A stretch of DNA of 64,000 bases from positions 2,753,501-2,817,500 of the forward strand of contig NZ_CP041969.1 of NCBI RefSeq assembly GCF_014107495.1, in the 5' to 3' direction. The translations under genes and the position numbers were made by a program. This stretch comes from Cohnella cholangitidis (GTDB taxonomy: Bacteria; Bacillota; Bacilli; Paenibacillales; Paenibacillaceae). A model generated the notes under the pieces. That model saw only the letters and a program-made list of their open reading frames with translations. It was not told where the DNA came from and did no database searches. Numbering within the stretch: position 1 is the first letter of the stretch; each line of letters opens with the position of its first letter. Below, in pieces: positions 27,198 to 36,023 of the stretch.

Positions 27198-28355
27198 TTA
27201 ACCGGTTGCCTTGCGGCCCGACGAAAAACTGACGATGGCGGATGCTAGCCCTAGCAGAACGACGACGCAAGCCAACCATGGATTGTACTGTGGGGTGGCA
27301 GCGGCATTGATCATCGCTCCGCCCGCTCCGGCCCCTGCCGCCAATCCCAAATGAATAATGGATGTATTTATACTGAGCACGAGATTAGCCGATCGAGGCG
27401 CCTGTTGAATAAAGTAAGTTTGGATAGCCGGACCGGCCACGAACATAGAAAAAATCATGAGAGCGATTAACGCTAATCCGACCCCTAGAAATTCAGAGAA
27501 CAAGGGCAGTAAGGCAAGCGTTGCGGCGTGGACGATGATGCTGAAAGCGATCAAGCGGGAAGCCCCCCATCTATCGACGCCATAACCGCCCAATCGCGCG
27601 CCAACCGCGCCGAAAATCCCGAAAACCAGCATAACGACACTAATGTTCGAGGCTTTCATTTGCAGGATGTCCGTTATATAGGGGGTTAAATACGTAAATA
27701 AGACCGAGTTGCCCGATTCCCTAAAGAAAGTCAGCAGCAGTCCGCTTACGATAACCGCGCTGCCAAGCACTTTGAACTGTTGTCGGTAAGTGACCGGTTC
27801 GTCCCCCTCGATCTCCGGAAGACGGCGCATGACCACAAGCGTAATCAATAGGCTGAGTAGACCTAGTATCATGAATATGGCATGCCAATTTAACCATTTG
27901 GTAATCACGATCCCGATCGGTACCCCCAAGATCATCGCGCTGCTGAATCCAAGAACGATCGTTCCGATCGCGCCGCCCAACTTCTCGGCGGGTACGATTT
28001 TGGCGGCCGTACCGAACGCTACGACAAGATAGACGCCCGAGCTCACCCCTAGCAGCATTCGCGAAATCATCAAGACCGTGATGTCCGAGCTAACCGAACA
28101 AGCTAAGCAACCTAGGATGAAAGCAACCAATGATCCTACCAACACTTTTCTGCGTTCCATGCGAGACGTCAGCGACACGATAATAGGAGTCCCAACCGCA
28201 AAAGCAAGTGAGTATGCCGTTACCAATTGCCCCGCCAAGGCGATGGAGACGTTTAAGTCCTCGGCAATCATTCGAAGAATCCCGGATACGACCAACTCGG
28301 CGGTCGCCGTCACAAATACCCCTAGGGCAAGAACGTATATAGACAGTCTATTCAT
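27198..28355 (-). CDS. MFS transporter (AraJ/YdhP-like efflux)
   Basis: Twelve-helix major facilitator of 385 residues starting MNRLSIYVLALGVFVTATAE; the AAGGAAGGA site favours ATG 28355 over the in-frame ATG at 28373. The loop 2-3 motif SLTSRMERRKVLVG is the MFS signature. GIVITKWLNWHAIF and similar segments place it with DHA1 AraJ/YdhP-type exporters. Divergent from an HxlR-type regulator that presumably controls it. Substrate unknown. Confidence 0.9.
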   Translation of the reverse strand: MNRLSIYVLALGVFVTATAELVVSGILRMIAEDLNVSIALAGQLVTAYSLAFAVGTPIIVSLTSRMERRKVLVGSLVAFILGCLACSVSSDITVLMISRMLLGVSSGVYLVVAFGTAAKIVPAEKLGGAIGTIVLGFSSAMILGVPIGIVITKWLNWHAIFMILGLLSLLITLVVMRRLPEIEGDEPVTYRQQFKVLGSAVIVSGLLLTFFRESGNSVLFTYLTPYITDILQMKASNISVVMLVFGIFGAVGARLGGYGVDRWGASRLIAFSIIVHAATLALLPLFSEFLGVGLALIALMIFSMFVAGPAIQTYFIQQAPRSANLVLSINTSIIHLGLAAGAGAGGAMINAAATPQYNPWLACVVVLLGLASAIVSFSSGRKATG

Positions 28356-28398
28356 GGCATTCCTTCCTTTCATGATCTATGCGAAAGCTCTTGCCTGA

Positions 28399-28427
28399 AT
28401 TATAATTACGTTACGATATTTATGTAA
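28399..28427 (-). promoter_or_regulatory. promoter of the MFS gene
   Basis: On the minus strand TTACAT (28427-28422), 17 bases, TATAAT (28404-28399). The consensus -10 lies 43 bp before the MFS start. Confidence 0.6.
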
Positions 28428-28440
28428 GAAGGCAAACGAT

Positions 28441-28455
28441 TTGGATATTATCCAA
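28441..28455. promoter_or_regulatory. operator candidate for the HxlR-type regulator
   Basis: TTGGATATTATCCAA is a palindrome of seven-base arms around one T, placed between the divergent MFS and HxlR genes. A second imperfect repeat (ACTTT at 28464-28468, AAAGT at 28476-28480) lies nearer the regulator start. Which of them the regulator binds cannot be told. Confidence 0.45.
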
Positions 28456-28496
28456 TTGTTTTGACTTTCTAACTAAAAGTAAGTAGGTGAAGACAA

Positions 28497-28829
28497 ATGG
28501 AACCTAAGCAGGAAGAAACCCAGGATTTCTCCAACATCTGTTCGGTGTTGCAGATCCTTGGCGCGAAGTGGGCGTTCTTGGTGATCGCCGAGCTATCTAA
28601 AGGACCGAAGCGATTTAAACAACTCCATAGAGACTTAGCCATCATTAAAACGCAATCTTTAACGGATGCGCTTCGCCACTTAGAGCAGAACGGGATTGTT
28701 CTGCGCAAAGTATTTCCTACCGTGCCGGTGTCGGTCGAATATTCACTAACGGAAAAAGGGATGGATTTTCGGATTGCCCTTAAGGAAATGGATAAATGGG
28801 CGGCGCGTTGGGCAAACGCGACCCCGTGA
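28497..28829 (+). CDS. HxlR family winged-helix regulator
   Basis: Regulator of 110 residues. LQILGAKWAFLVIAELSKGPKRFKQL is the HxlR entry helix, with the recognition region at KTQSLTDALRHLEQNGIV and wing KVFPTVPVSVEYSLTEKG. An N-terminal Cys (FSNICSVL) sits where redox-sensing family members (YodB, HypR) carry their sensory Cys. Divergent from the MFS exporter. A stress- or electrophile-responsive repressor is a reasonable inference. Confidence 0.9.
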   Translation: MEPKQEETQDFSNICSVLQILGAKWAFLVIAELSKGPKRFKQLHRDLAIIKTQSLTDALRHLEQNGIVLRKVFPTVPVSVEYSLTEKGMDFRIALKEMDKWAARWANATP

Positions 28830-28910
28830 AGATATACAAACCAAGCCGATTCTATGCTTTTACGCGGGGGAATAAAGGGATTACCGCAAACTCTATCGAA
28901 TTCCACAGGT

Positions 28911-31900
28911 ATGATGAAGCCAATATTAAACAAAATCCCTCTCAAAAATATAGTCGCGATACTATTATTCCTTAGCGTCCTCCAAGGGCTGCGGTTGAGC
29001 TGGTCCGAGGTTTTCCCTACCGCGAAGCACCCAGGTCCTGTCGCCGGCGTACTCGACATGCGCGGTTGGGACTTAAACCTGTCTCCTTCCGTCGCGCTAA
29101 ACGGCGAATGGCAATTTGCTCCCGGAAAATTAGTATCCCAAAGGGATATGCAGTCGGAGGATCGCGCTTTCCGTAATATTCAAGTGCCGGGAGACTGGCG
29201 CGACGCGATGACGAACGAATCCGGTTCTTCGTACGGGTTCGGAACGTATCGGCTGCGCATTCTCGTCGATCCTTTGACCGCGCTATCTCTTTCTGGCTTA
29301 AAGACATTCAAGCCTCCTCTTCCGTGGAAATCAATGGGCGGGTTTCGGGCCGGCTCGGCAAACCTGCCGCGAACGCCGAAGAGTACGTTCCCCAGAATGT
29401 CTCCTACACGGCATCCTATACGGTAGAAGGCGCGACGGAAATTGAAGTGCTTATTCAAGTGGCCAACTACGATAACTATTTTGAAGGCGGGATCGTTCGC
29501 TCCATCCATTTCGGCTCACTGGCCGCGATCGACTACGTGCGCTGGTACTCTATCGGATCCCAACTGGTTACGTTCGTTATTTTGCTGTTGCACGGGTTAT
29601 ATGCTTCTATCCTCTATATGTTTAATCCTAAAGAACGGGCATTGCTCACGACGGGTCTGCTAACGCTATCGGTCGGAATCGCGATTCTGATCGGTCACGA
29701 TAACGTGCTTTTATTGTGGTTGCCGATCAACTATTCATGGGCGATCAAGATCAGACTGATTTCGCTCCTGTGGCAAAATCTTTTTATTCTGCTTCTGTTT
29801 AGAAGATTCACTTCGGCACTCCCGTGGAACGCTTGGCTGAAGGCTTATACCGCCGCGCTCGTCGCTTTTTCGGGAATCTTGGCGTTCGCGCCCGCTTCCT
29901 GGGCGAACGGAATAATCGACTTGAAAATTTTTATCACCTTCTATTTAATTCCGTTCTCCTGGTTCATCTATATCGTAGGAACGATGATCTTCAAGAAACA
30001 AACCGACAAAGACTTCACCTTCTTGCTGCTGACCGCGGCGGGGATCATATCCAACGTGTTATGGAGTATCGTGGAATCCGCTATAGACGTTACTACCGTT
30101 TACTATCCGATCGATATAACCGCCGCGATCGTCGGCTTCTCTGCTTATTGGTTTAAGAAATACTTCCGCCATTCCAGGGAAAACTCTCAACTTAACGAAC
30201 AGTTGAGACAAGCCGACAAGCTGAAGGACCAATTTCTCGCCAATACTTCGCATGAACTAAGAACGCCGTTGCACGGGATTATGAATATCGCCCAGACCGT
30301 CGTAACCAAAGAAAGAGCGAAGTTGAACGAGAACAGCCTTAAGGATATGGAGCTATTGATTACGATAAGCCGCCGAATGTCCCATATGCTTGGAGATCTG
30401 CTCGACGTGGCGCGCCTCCGGGAGCATCGCATTGCGCTGCAGCAAGAGCCTTTGCTTATCCAATCGATCGTCCCGGGTGTTATCGGCATGCTTAAGTTCA
30501 TGATCGAGGGCAAGCCTATTCGGCTAAATATGGATATCAAGGAATCGATGCCGCCGGTCATGGCCGACGAGAAAAGGCTCGTGCAAATTTTGTATAACTT
30601 ATTGCATAATGCCCTCAAATTCACGGAAGAAGGGACGATTACCGTGTCCGCCGACACTCGGAACGGACAAGCCCTCATTCGCGTTTCCGACACCGGGGTC
30701 GGCATGAACGAAGAGACGCTGGCGCGCGTATTTCTCCCTTACGAGCAAGGCTCATACGGAATGAGCGATGGAAGAGGAGTCGGGCTCGGGCTCAGCATTT
30801 GCAAACAGTTAGTAGAATTGCACGGCGGCGAGTTGACCGCTCGCTCCGATCCCGGTAAAGGCTCGGTATTCCGCTTTAACTTGCCGTTAGCAGACTCGTC
30901 GGTCGTTCCCTTACCGCAACGCCCGCTTCATCATGGCCAACCGACGGTAAGCATGGAAGCCGGGACTGCCGGGTTGATTTTCCCGGATACGGCAATCAGC
31001 CAAATCGCAGTCTCCGAGCTTGCCCCGCCGCTATTAAATGCCGGGAAAGCGAATATTCTCGCCGTCGATGACGACCCCGTCAACTTGAACGTGCTTGTCG
31101 GAATTCTGTCGACTGAGCAATATAACATTACGACTGCCCAATCGGGCCGAGAGGCGCTGGAACTGCTAAGCACCGGGCAATGGGATTTGCTCATCGCCGA
31201 TGTCATGATGCCGCATATGTCCGGCTACGAGTTAACGCAGAGAGTACGGGAGCATTACTCCGTCTCCGAACTTCCGGTGTTGCTGCTGACCGCGCGCAGT
31301 CAACCCGCCGACATCTACACCGGATTCATGTCCGGAGCGAGCGATTACGTGACCAAGCCCGTAGACGCTCTGGAGCTGCAGTACCGAATTCGCGCTTTAA
31401 CGACGCTGAAGCAATCCATTAATGAGCGTTTGCGCATGGAAGCCGCCTATTTGCAGGCGCAAATCCATCCTCATTTTCTATTCAACACGCTGACTTCCAT
31501 CATGGCGCTTAGCGACATAGACACGGATAAAATGCGCAAGCTGGGAGATGCCTTTGCGTCCTATTTACGGATTAGCTTCGACTTTCTCAATTCGGGGCAA
31601 CTGGTCGAGCTTTCCCATGAACTACAGCTTGTCGAAGCCTATTTGTATATTGAGCAGGAACGGTTCGAAGACAGGTTGTCCGTCGTATGGGAAGTTGAGC
31701 CGGACATCGAGTTGCTTCTTCCTCCGCTTTCGATACAGCCGCTGATCGAAAATGCGGTTAAGCACGGTCTTCTCAGCCGGAACAAGGGCGGAACGGTGTA
31801 TATTCGAATTATGCGCCAAGGCGGCTCTACGCTTATCGAAGTAGAAGACAACGGAAAGGGCATGGAACAAGAGAAGGTTAATCAACTGTTGCATCCGACA

Positions 31901-32038
31901 GTGACGGGGAGACGCGGAATCGGGCTTTCCAATACGAACCGCCGATTAACTCAGTTGTATGGTCAAGGCTTGTCTATTCGCAGCAAGCCCAATGAAGGAA
32001 CAACCGTTTCATTTGCTATTCCGGATAACGCTACTTAA
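28911..32038 (+). pseudogene. second DISM hybrid kinase with LytS-type module, one frameshift
   Basis: Paralogue of the 9.3-12.3 kb kinase with the same order: signal-anchor helix, DISM beta domain (LNGEWQFAPGKL), seven-helix block, HisKA (NTSHELRTPLHG, about 445), HATPase, REC (LLIADVMMPHMSG, about 714-830), and LytS-type kinase with IHPHFLFNTLTS and its own ATPase. The frame breaks within the DISM domain: after LRILVDP the correct frame continues DRAISFWLKDIQAS, and only two bases stand at 29274-29275 where a codon is needed. One base loss in a TTT run explains it. Start: ATG 28911 or 28914, weak AGG site. It lies downstream of the HxlR gene on the same strand. Confidence 0.85.
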
Positions 32039-32056
32039 CAAAGGGTGGGACGAAGC

Positions 32057-33103
32057 TCACCGTTGCACGGAGCGCGTTCGATGCCCCGGTTGCCCGCATT
32101 CCGAGAGCATGCGCCCAATCAACTCGTACTCCTCCGCTTGCAATTTCCGAAGACGCTCCTGAACGTCTTCCGCATAACGGGCTTCCATACTCATTAAATA
32201 CTTAAACATCTGATTACGCATCGTGAACGCCGCTTTCTCGATCCGTTCGTATTCGGAACGAATATCGGCGTCAAAGCGAAAGAAATTATGCTCTTCCATG
32301 TAATTCATGCGCCGATTCATCATCTTTTTGTGTTCCCAGAGCAGGTAGAACGGCCGGTGGTCGACAATCGCCTCGCGGCGCATGAACATGTTTAGCTTCT
32401 CCCTCAGCACGTCCATGATGCCGATCCCCCAGATCCACTCTTCCGTACCCGCTCCCTCCAATGCGATCCATCGGTCGGCGGTATTGCGCGAATTCGCGTA
32501 ATCCGCCAACTGCTCGGCAAACCACGTCATGGAAAATTCGTTGCGGATGCCCTCGTTAATTCGGAACAAATGGATATAATCCGTATAGGAAAGCGGCTCG
32601 CTATTGCAATTGTTGTAAGCGTCCTTGAGCGCGGCATACGGAATTTCGACCGTTCCGTAGCTCTGGTTGTGGAAATAACCCGCGGCGTTGAGCGTTTCCG
32701 CCCCGTCGTCGTACCCGTACAGCATAATGCTATGCGGGTTCGAGATATTGCGGTAGGCCCGCGTGCCCGGAATGTCGTATTCGTCCACGAACGTCCAGAC
32801 GTAATAGCCCTGATCGATCTGGAACCGGACGAAATCAATGAAATCGGGCGCGAACCGCGTTACCGTTGCCCGATCCATCCTAACGGTAGGGCTGATGGAC
32901 GGAATACGGTTTACTTCGATGCTCGGAGAATAGTATTGAACGAATACCTTGGGTCCTTCGTCGACCAGGAAAATCTGAACGTAATTATTGTATACCCAGC
33001 GGGTAGCCTCAGGAGATGTTTGAAGAACGGATAACACGAATGCGTTGTTCGGAAGCGAGTCAAGCTCCGGTACGACCAGTGGTAGCTTGCATGCCGAATT
33101 CAC
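32057..33103 (-). CDS. BtrH-like (papain-fold) hypothetical protein
   Basis: Soluble protein of 348 residues that I only partly recognise. The middle (about 95-150) reads YYVWTFVDEYDIPGTRAY, HSIMLYGYDD and AGYFHN, a pattern like the BtrH_N acyl-transfer/papain-like fold, in which a conserved His precedes a strand and turn. The C-terminal third is helical with many Arg/Glu and may form a coiled coil. A Cys at residue 5 is the only Cys in the N-terminal region and could be catalytic, but this is speculative. GGAGGGG precedes GTG 33103. No natural-product genes are adjacent, which is unusual for BtrH-type proteins. Confidence 0.45.
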   Translation of the reverse strand: MNSACKLPLVVPELDSLPNNAFVLSVLQTSPEATRWVYNNYVQIFLVDEGPKVFVQYYSPSIEVNRIPSISPTVRMDRATVTRFAPDFIDFVRFQIDQGYYVWTFVDEYDIPGTRAYRNISNPHSIMLYGYDDGAETLNAAGYFHNQSYGTVEIPYAALKDAYNNCNSEPLSYTDYIHLFRINEGIRNEFSMTWFAEQLADYANSRNTADRWIALEGAGTEEWIWGIGIMDVLREKLNMFMRREAIVDHRPFYLLWEHKKMMNRRMNYMEEHNFFRFDADIRSEYERIEKAAFTMRNQMFKYLMSMEARYAEDVQERLRKLQAEEYELIGRMLSECGQPGHRTRSVQR

Positions 33104-33184
33104 GAATACCCCTCCAATTCATAATGGATTATTATAAAATTTTCCTTATTTGCATTATTCGTCTTTCTTTCGCGTAATCCTCCT

Positions 33185-34135
33185 TCAGGGCTCCCGGTAG
33201 CGAACCAACATCTTGGAGAGCCTCCTCCGTATTGAATCCTTTAACTCCGCTGGCTCCTCCAGCTCGGCTTCGTTTCCTAATCCGATGAAGAACTCCGTAT
33301 AAAAAGGAATGTCCCCGCGGGACACGTCGTTATCGATCGCGCCGCTTCCGTCTTCGCGCACGTGCAGCATCGGAGCAAGCCATAACTCGGATTCGCAGCG
33401 CTGAACGCCGGCCCGGCTTAGCAGCGCGCGAAGGCGGACAGGCTCCCTCGGTCCGGCAACCTCCCTCCGGCTAAGGCGAATGTCGCCTAGATCAAGCGGC
33501 TCCATGCCGGAAGCATCGTATGCAGCCTCGCGGATGCGGTCGCAGCGAAACACGCGAAAGCCCTCGCGCAGGAAGCAGTAAGCGGTGCAATACCAGAAAC
33601 CGTTGTTCGCGTAAATGCAGACCGGCTGAATTCGGCGGTTGCTCGCCCCCTCCTCCTTAGACTCATACTCGACGGCGAGCACCTTCTGATGCACGGCCGC
33701 ATCGAGCAGAATAGCCAAGCAGGGCGCTTCGCCCCGCCTTGTCGGCGTAATGAAGTCTACGCGGTTTTTCATTCCGTCGATTCGGTCCCGGACGTCTCCG
33801 GGCATATGAAGGTAGAACTTGCTCAGCGCCGATGCGGATTCAGCTGCGAACGGCAGCGAGGAGTAATGGCGCAGGGCGTGCACCGCAAAGAACATCGCCG
33901 CGGCTTCTTCCTCCGTGAATGCGATCGGAGGCAGAACCCTCTCCCTAACCACCTGATAACCGCCATGCGGCCCTACTTCCGAATACAGCGGCACCCCCAG
34001 CTCGCTCAGCTCCTGCAAATCCCTAAGAATCGTGCGCTTGGAGACGCCGAATTCGTCGGCAAGCTCCTGAACCTTGAACCGCCGCTTCCGGTTGACGGTC
34101 ATCATCAGCTCCATCAAGCGTTTGGACTTGGGCAT
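33185..34135 (-). CDS. YafY-type WYL-domain regulator, divergent from MFS
   Basis: Regulator of 316 residues. The N-terminal HTH_11 (FKVQELADEFGVSKRTILRD) is followed by a linker helix region and a WYL domain, where GFWYCTAYCFLREGFRVFRCD forms the ligand-binding core. The start MPKSKRLMELMMTV at 34135 has GAGGG spacing and is preferred to 34156. It is divergent from an MFS gene with a promoter-embedded palindrome between them. A paralogue is at 50.9 kb. WYL domains are known to bind small ligands or nucleic acid; this one's ligand is unknown. Confidence 0.9.
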   Translation of the reverse strand: MPKSKRLMELMMTVNRKRRFKVQELADEFGVSKRTILRDLQELSELGVPLYSEVGPHGGYQVVRERVLPPIAFTEEEAAAMFFAVHALRHYSSLPFAAESASALSKFYLHMPGDVRDRIDGMKNRVDFITPTRRGEAPCLAILLDAAVHQKVLAVEYESKEEGASNRRIQPVCIYANNGFWYCTAYCFLREGFRVFRCDRIREAAYDASGMEPLDLGDIRLSRREVAGPREPVRLRALLSRAGVQRCESELWLAPMLHVREDGSGAIDNDVSRGDIPFYTEFFIGLGNEAELEEPAELKDSIRRRLSKMLVRYREP

Positions 34136-34156
34136 CCCGATCCCTCTTTTCAACAA

Positions 34157-34184
34157 TCTATAAGTTCATGACAAGTTTTGTCAC
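34157..34184 (-). promoter_or_regulatory. WYL-regulator promoter with overlapping palindrome
   Basis: On the minus strand GTGACA (34184-34179), 16 bases, TATAGA (34162-34157). The palindrome TGACAA-GTT-TTGTCA (34169-34183) covers the -35 and half of the spacer, as expected for autoregulation. Confidence 0.55.
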
Positions 34185-34242
34185 CATTATGCCTTAAGAT
34201 AAGCGCAGCAAGCAATACTATACCTTTAGGAGTGATTTGCCA

Positions 34243-35433
34243 GTGCGTAAATATACCTCGCTGTTCTTCCTCATTATGTTCATGATCGGAACCGATACGT
34301 TCCTTATCTCGCCCTTGCTCCCGACGCTGCAAACGGAATTCGGCGTCTCGACGGACAACGCCGGATGGATGCTTGGCGCCTATACGCTCGGCTCGGCCGT
34401 CTTCGCCTTGATCGCCGGACCTCTATCCGACGGATGGAATCGAAGGATCGTCTTGCTCGGCGGCCTGCTCGGGTTCTCGGTCTCGACGATACTATGCGGC
34501 TTCGCGGACGGATTCTGGACGATGTGTTTGTTTCGTTTCCTTGCCGGCGTCAGCGCGGCGTTCACGGCTCCTCAAGTATGGGCGTCCATTCCCGCCGTCA
34601 TGCCTGCATCGAGAAATTCGAAGACGATGGGCATCGCCTTCGCGGGACTCGCCGCTTCCCAAGCGCTTGGCGTGCCGATCGGAAGCTGGCTCGCCGCGGC
34701 CCATTGGTCCGTTCCGTTCTGGACGATCGGCGGCGCTTCGTTACTACTCGCCGCAATCGCCTTTTGCTTGCTGCCGGACATGAAACCTAGCTTGCGCAAG
34801 ACCGAGCGGACATCGATCTTTCGCCGTTATGTTCCGCTGATCGCGAGCAGTAAAGCAAGGAGCGGCTTCCTCGCCTACTTGCTCCTTCACTTAGGGAGCG
34901 GTACCGCATTCGCCTTCGTGGGCAAGTGGATGGCCGACGGCTTCGGGCTTCCCATCGGCCGGATCGGCATCGTGATGATGTTCCTCGGATTCGGCACTCT
35001 GCTGGGAAGCATGGTCAGCTCTTATGCGACTCGCAAAGTCGGCCCTGCGATCGCGGTCGCGGCGGGAATGACGTTGCTCGTCATCTTGTACCCGGTTATG
35101 CCTTTCCTGACCTACCTCCCTATCGTGACAATAGTTTATTTGATCATTTTCACGACGCTAGGAGTAATCTTCCCGGTTGTTATGGAGGCGCTCACGTCGC
35201 TCAACTCCTCCATCCGGGGAACGATCTCCAGTCTGGCCAACTCTACGATGAACGGCGCGAACACGCTCGGCGCATGGGCGGCCGGCCTGCTCTATGTCCA
35301 GTTCGGCGGTTATTCGTCGATCGGCATCTTCGCGGCGGCCAGCTTGGCGCTCTCGCTGGGGACGTTCCTGCTCGGCGGCGTATTAGGGAGGAATGAGGAA
35401 CGAGCAGGGCAGGAATCGGCATCCGCTTCCTGA
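34243..35433 (+). CDS. MFS transporter under WYL control
   Basis: Major facilitator of 396 residues with twelve helices, starting VRKYTSLFFLIMFMIGTDTF. GPLSDGWNRRIVLLGG is the loop 2-3 signature, and FIREST-type motif C lies in GVPIGSWLAAAHW. GTG 34243 or TTG 34237 can serve as start behind AGGAGTGA. The gene is divergent from the WYL regulator and ended by a strong terminator. Probably a DHA1 drug-type exporter; substrate unknown. Confidence 0.9.
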   Translation: MRKYTSLFFLIMFMIGTDTFLISPLLPTLQTEFGVSTDNAGWMLGAYTLGSAVFALIAGPLSDGWNRRIVLLGGLLGFSVSTILCGFADGFWTMCLFRFLAGVSAAFTAPQVWASIPAVMPASRNSKTMGIAFAGLAASQALGVPIGSWLAAAHWSVPFWTIGGASLLLAAIAFCLLPDMKPSLRKTERTSIFRRYVPLIASSKARSGFLAYLLLHLGSGTAFAFVGKWMADGFGLPIGRIGIVMMFLGFGTLLGSMVSSYATRKVGPAIAVAAGMTLLVILYPVMPFLTYLPIVTIVYLIIFTTLGVIFPVVMEALTSLNSSIRGTISSLANSTMNGANTLGAWAAGLLYVQFGGYSSIGIFAAASLALSLGTFLLGGVLGRNEERAGQESASAS

Positions 35434-35443
35434 CTCGACGTAA

Positions 35444-35480
35444 CAAGCTCCTCGCGGTGACCGCGAGGAGCTTGTTTGTC
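35444..35480 (+). terminator. terminator after the MFS gene
   Basis: CAAGCTCCTCGCGG (35444-35457) and CCGCGAGGAGCTTG (35461-35474) form a perfect 14-bp stem with a 3-base loop, followed by TTTGTC. Confidence 0.85.
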
Positions 35481-35625
35481 GTCGTATTCATACGGTTAAT
35501 CTAACGTCCATTAGCTTTGCGACAACTCATTCCCTATTAGATTTTCCGAAATAACAGATATGTAAAAATGCAGTTATTAGCTATACTGTTATGGGAATAG
35601 ATTAGGTTTGAAGGGAGAGTCGCGA

Positions 35626-36018
35626 ATGCGCACTAAAATATTATTGACGTCGAGCGCCATATTTATGGCCGTTCTCGGGATGTTATCTACCTTTATGCCC
35701 CAAGAAATATTGGAGTATTACGGGTCTTACCGCGAAGGCGAGAAGTTCGTGGTTCCGGCAGTTCAGATCGCCGGGGCTCTCTATTTGGGTTTCGCGATTC
35801 TCAACTGGACGGCTCGTGCAAGTCTTATCGGGGGGATCTATAACCGTCCGATCGCGCTTGGAAACTTCCTTCATTTTGCTATGATCGCACTCGTGCTATT
35901 GAAAGAACTAAAGAGTAACCATGGCGTCGAGATCGTTGCGGGAGCGCTCATTTACTCTGCATTTGCCGTTTGGTTCGGGCTGGTTCTGTTTGCCCGCGCG
36001 AGACAGACCGGAAAGTGA
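35626..36018 (+). CDS. four-helix small membrane protein, unknown
   Basis: Hypothetical membrane protein of 130 residues with four hydrophobic helices (about 5-22, 45-62, 72-90 and 105-125), starting MRTKILLTSSAIFMAVLG. AAGGGAGAG lies six bases upstream of ATG 35626. DoxX-like size and topology, but I cannot name the family. It ends five bases from the converging sigma-VOC gene. Confidence 0.65.
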   Translation: MRTKILLTSSAIFMAVLGMLSTFMPQEILEYYGSYREGEKFVVPAVQIAGALYLGFAILNWTARASLIGGIYNRPIALGNFLHFAMIALVLLKELKSNHGVEIVAGALIYSAFAVWFGLVLFARARQTGK

Positions 36019-36023
36019 CGGCG

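Noticed and set aside
27130-27200. Basic peptide frame ending WELKLRKAKDKHRGH on the minus strand
   Set aside because: No start codon with a ribosome site; overlaps the MFS 3' end.
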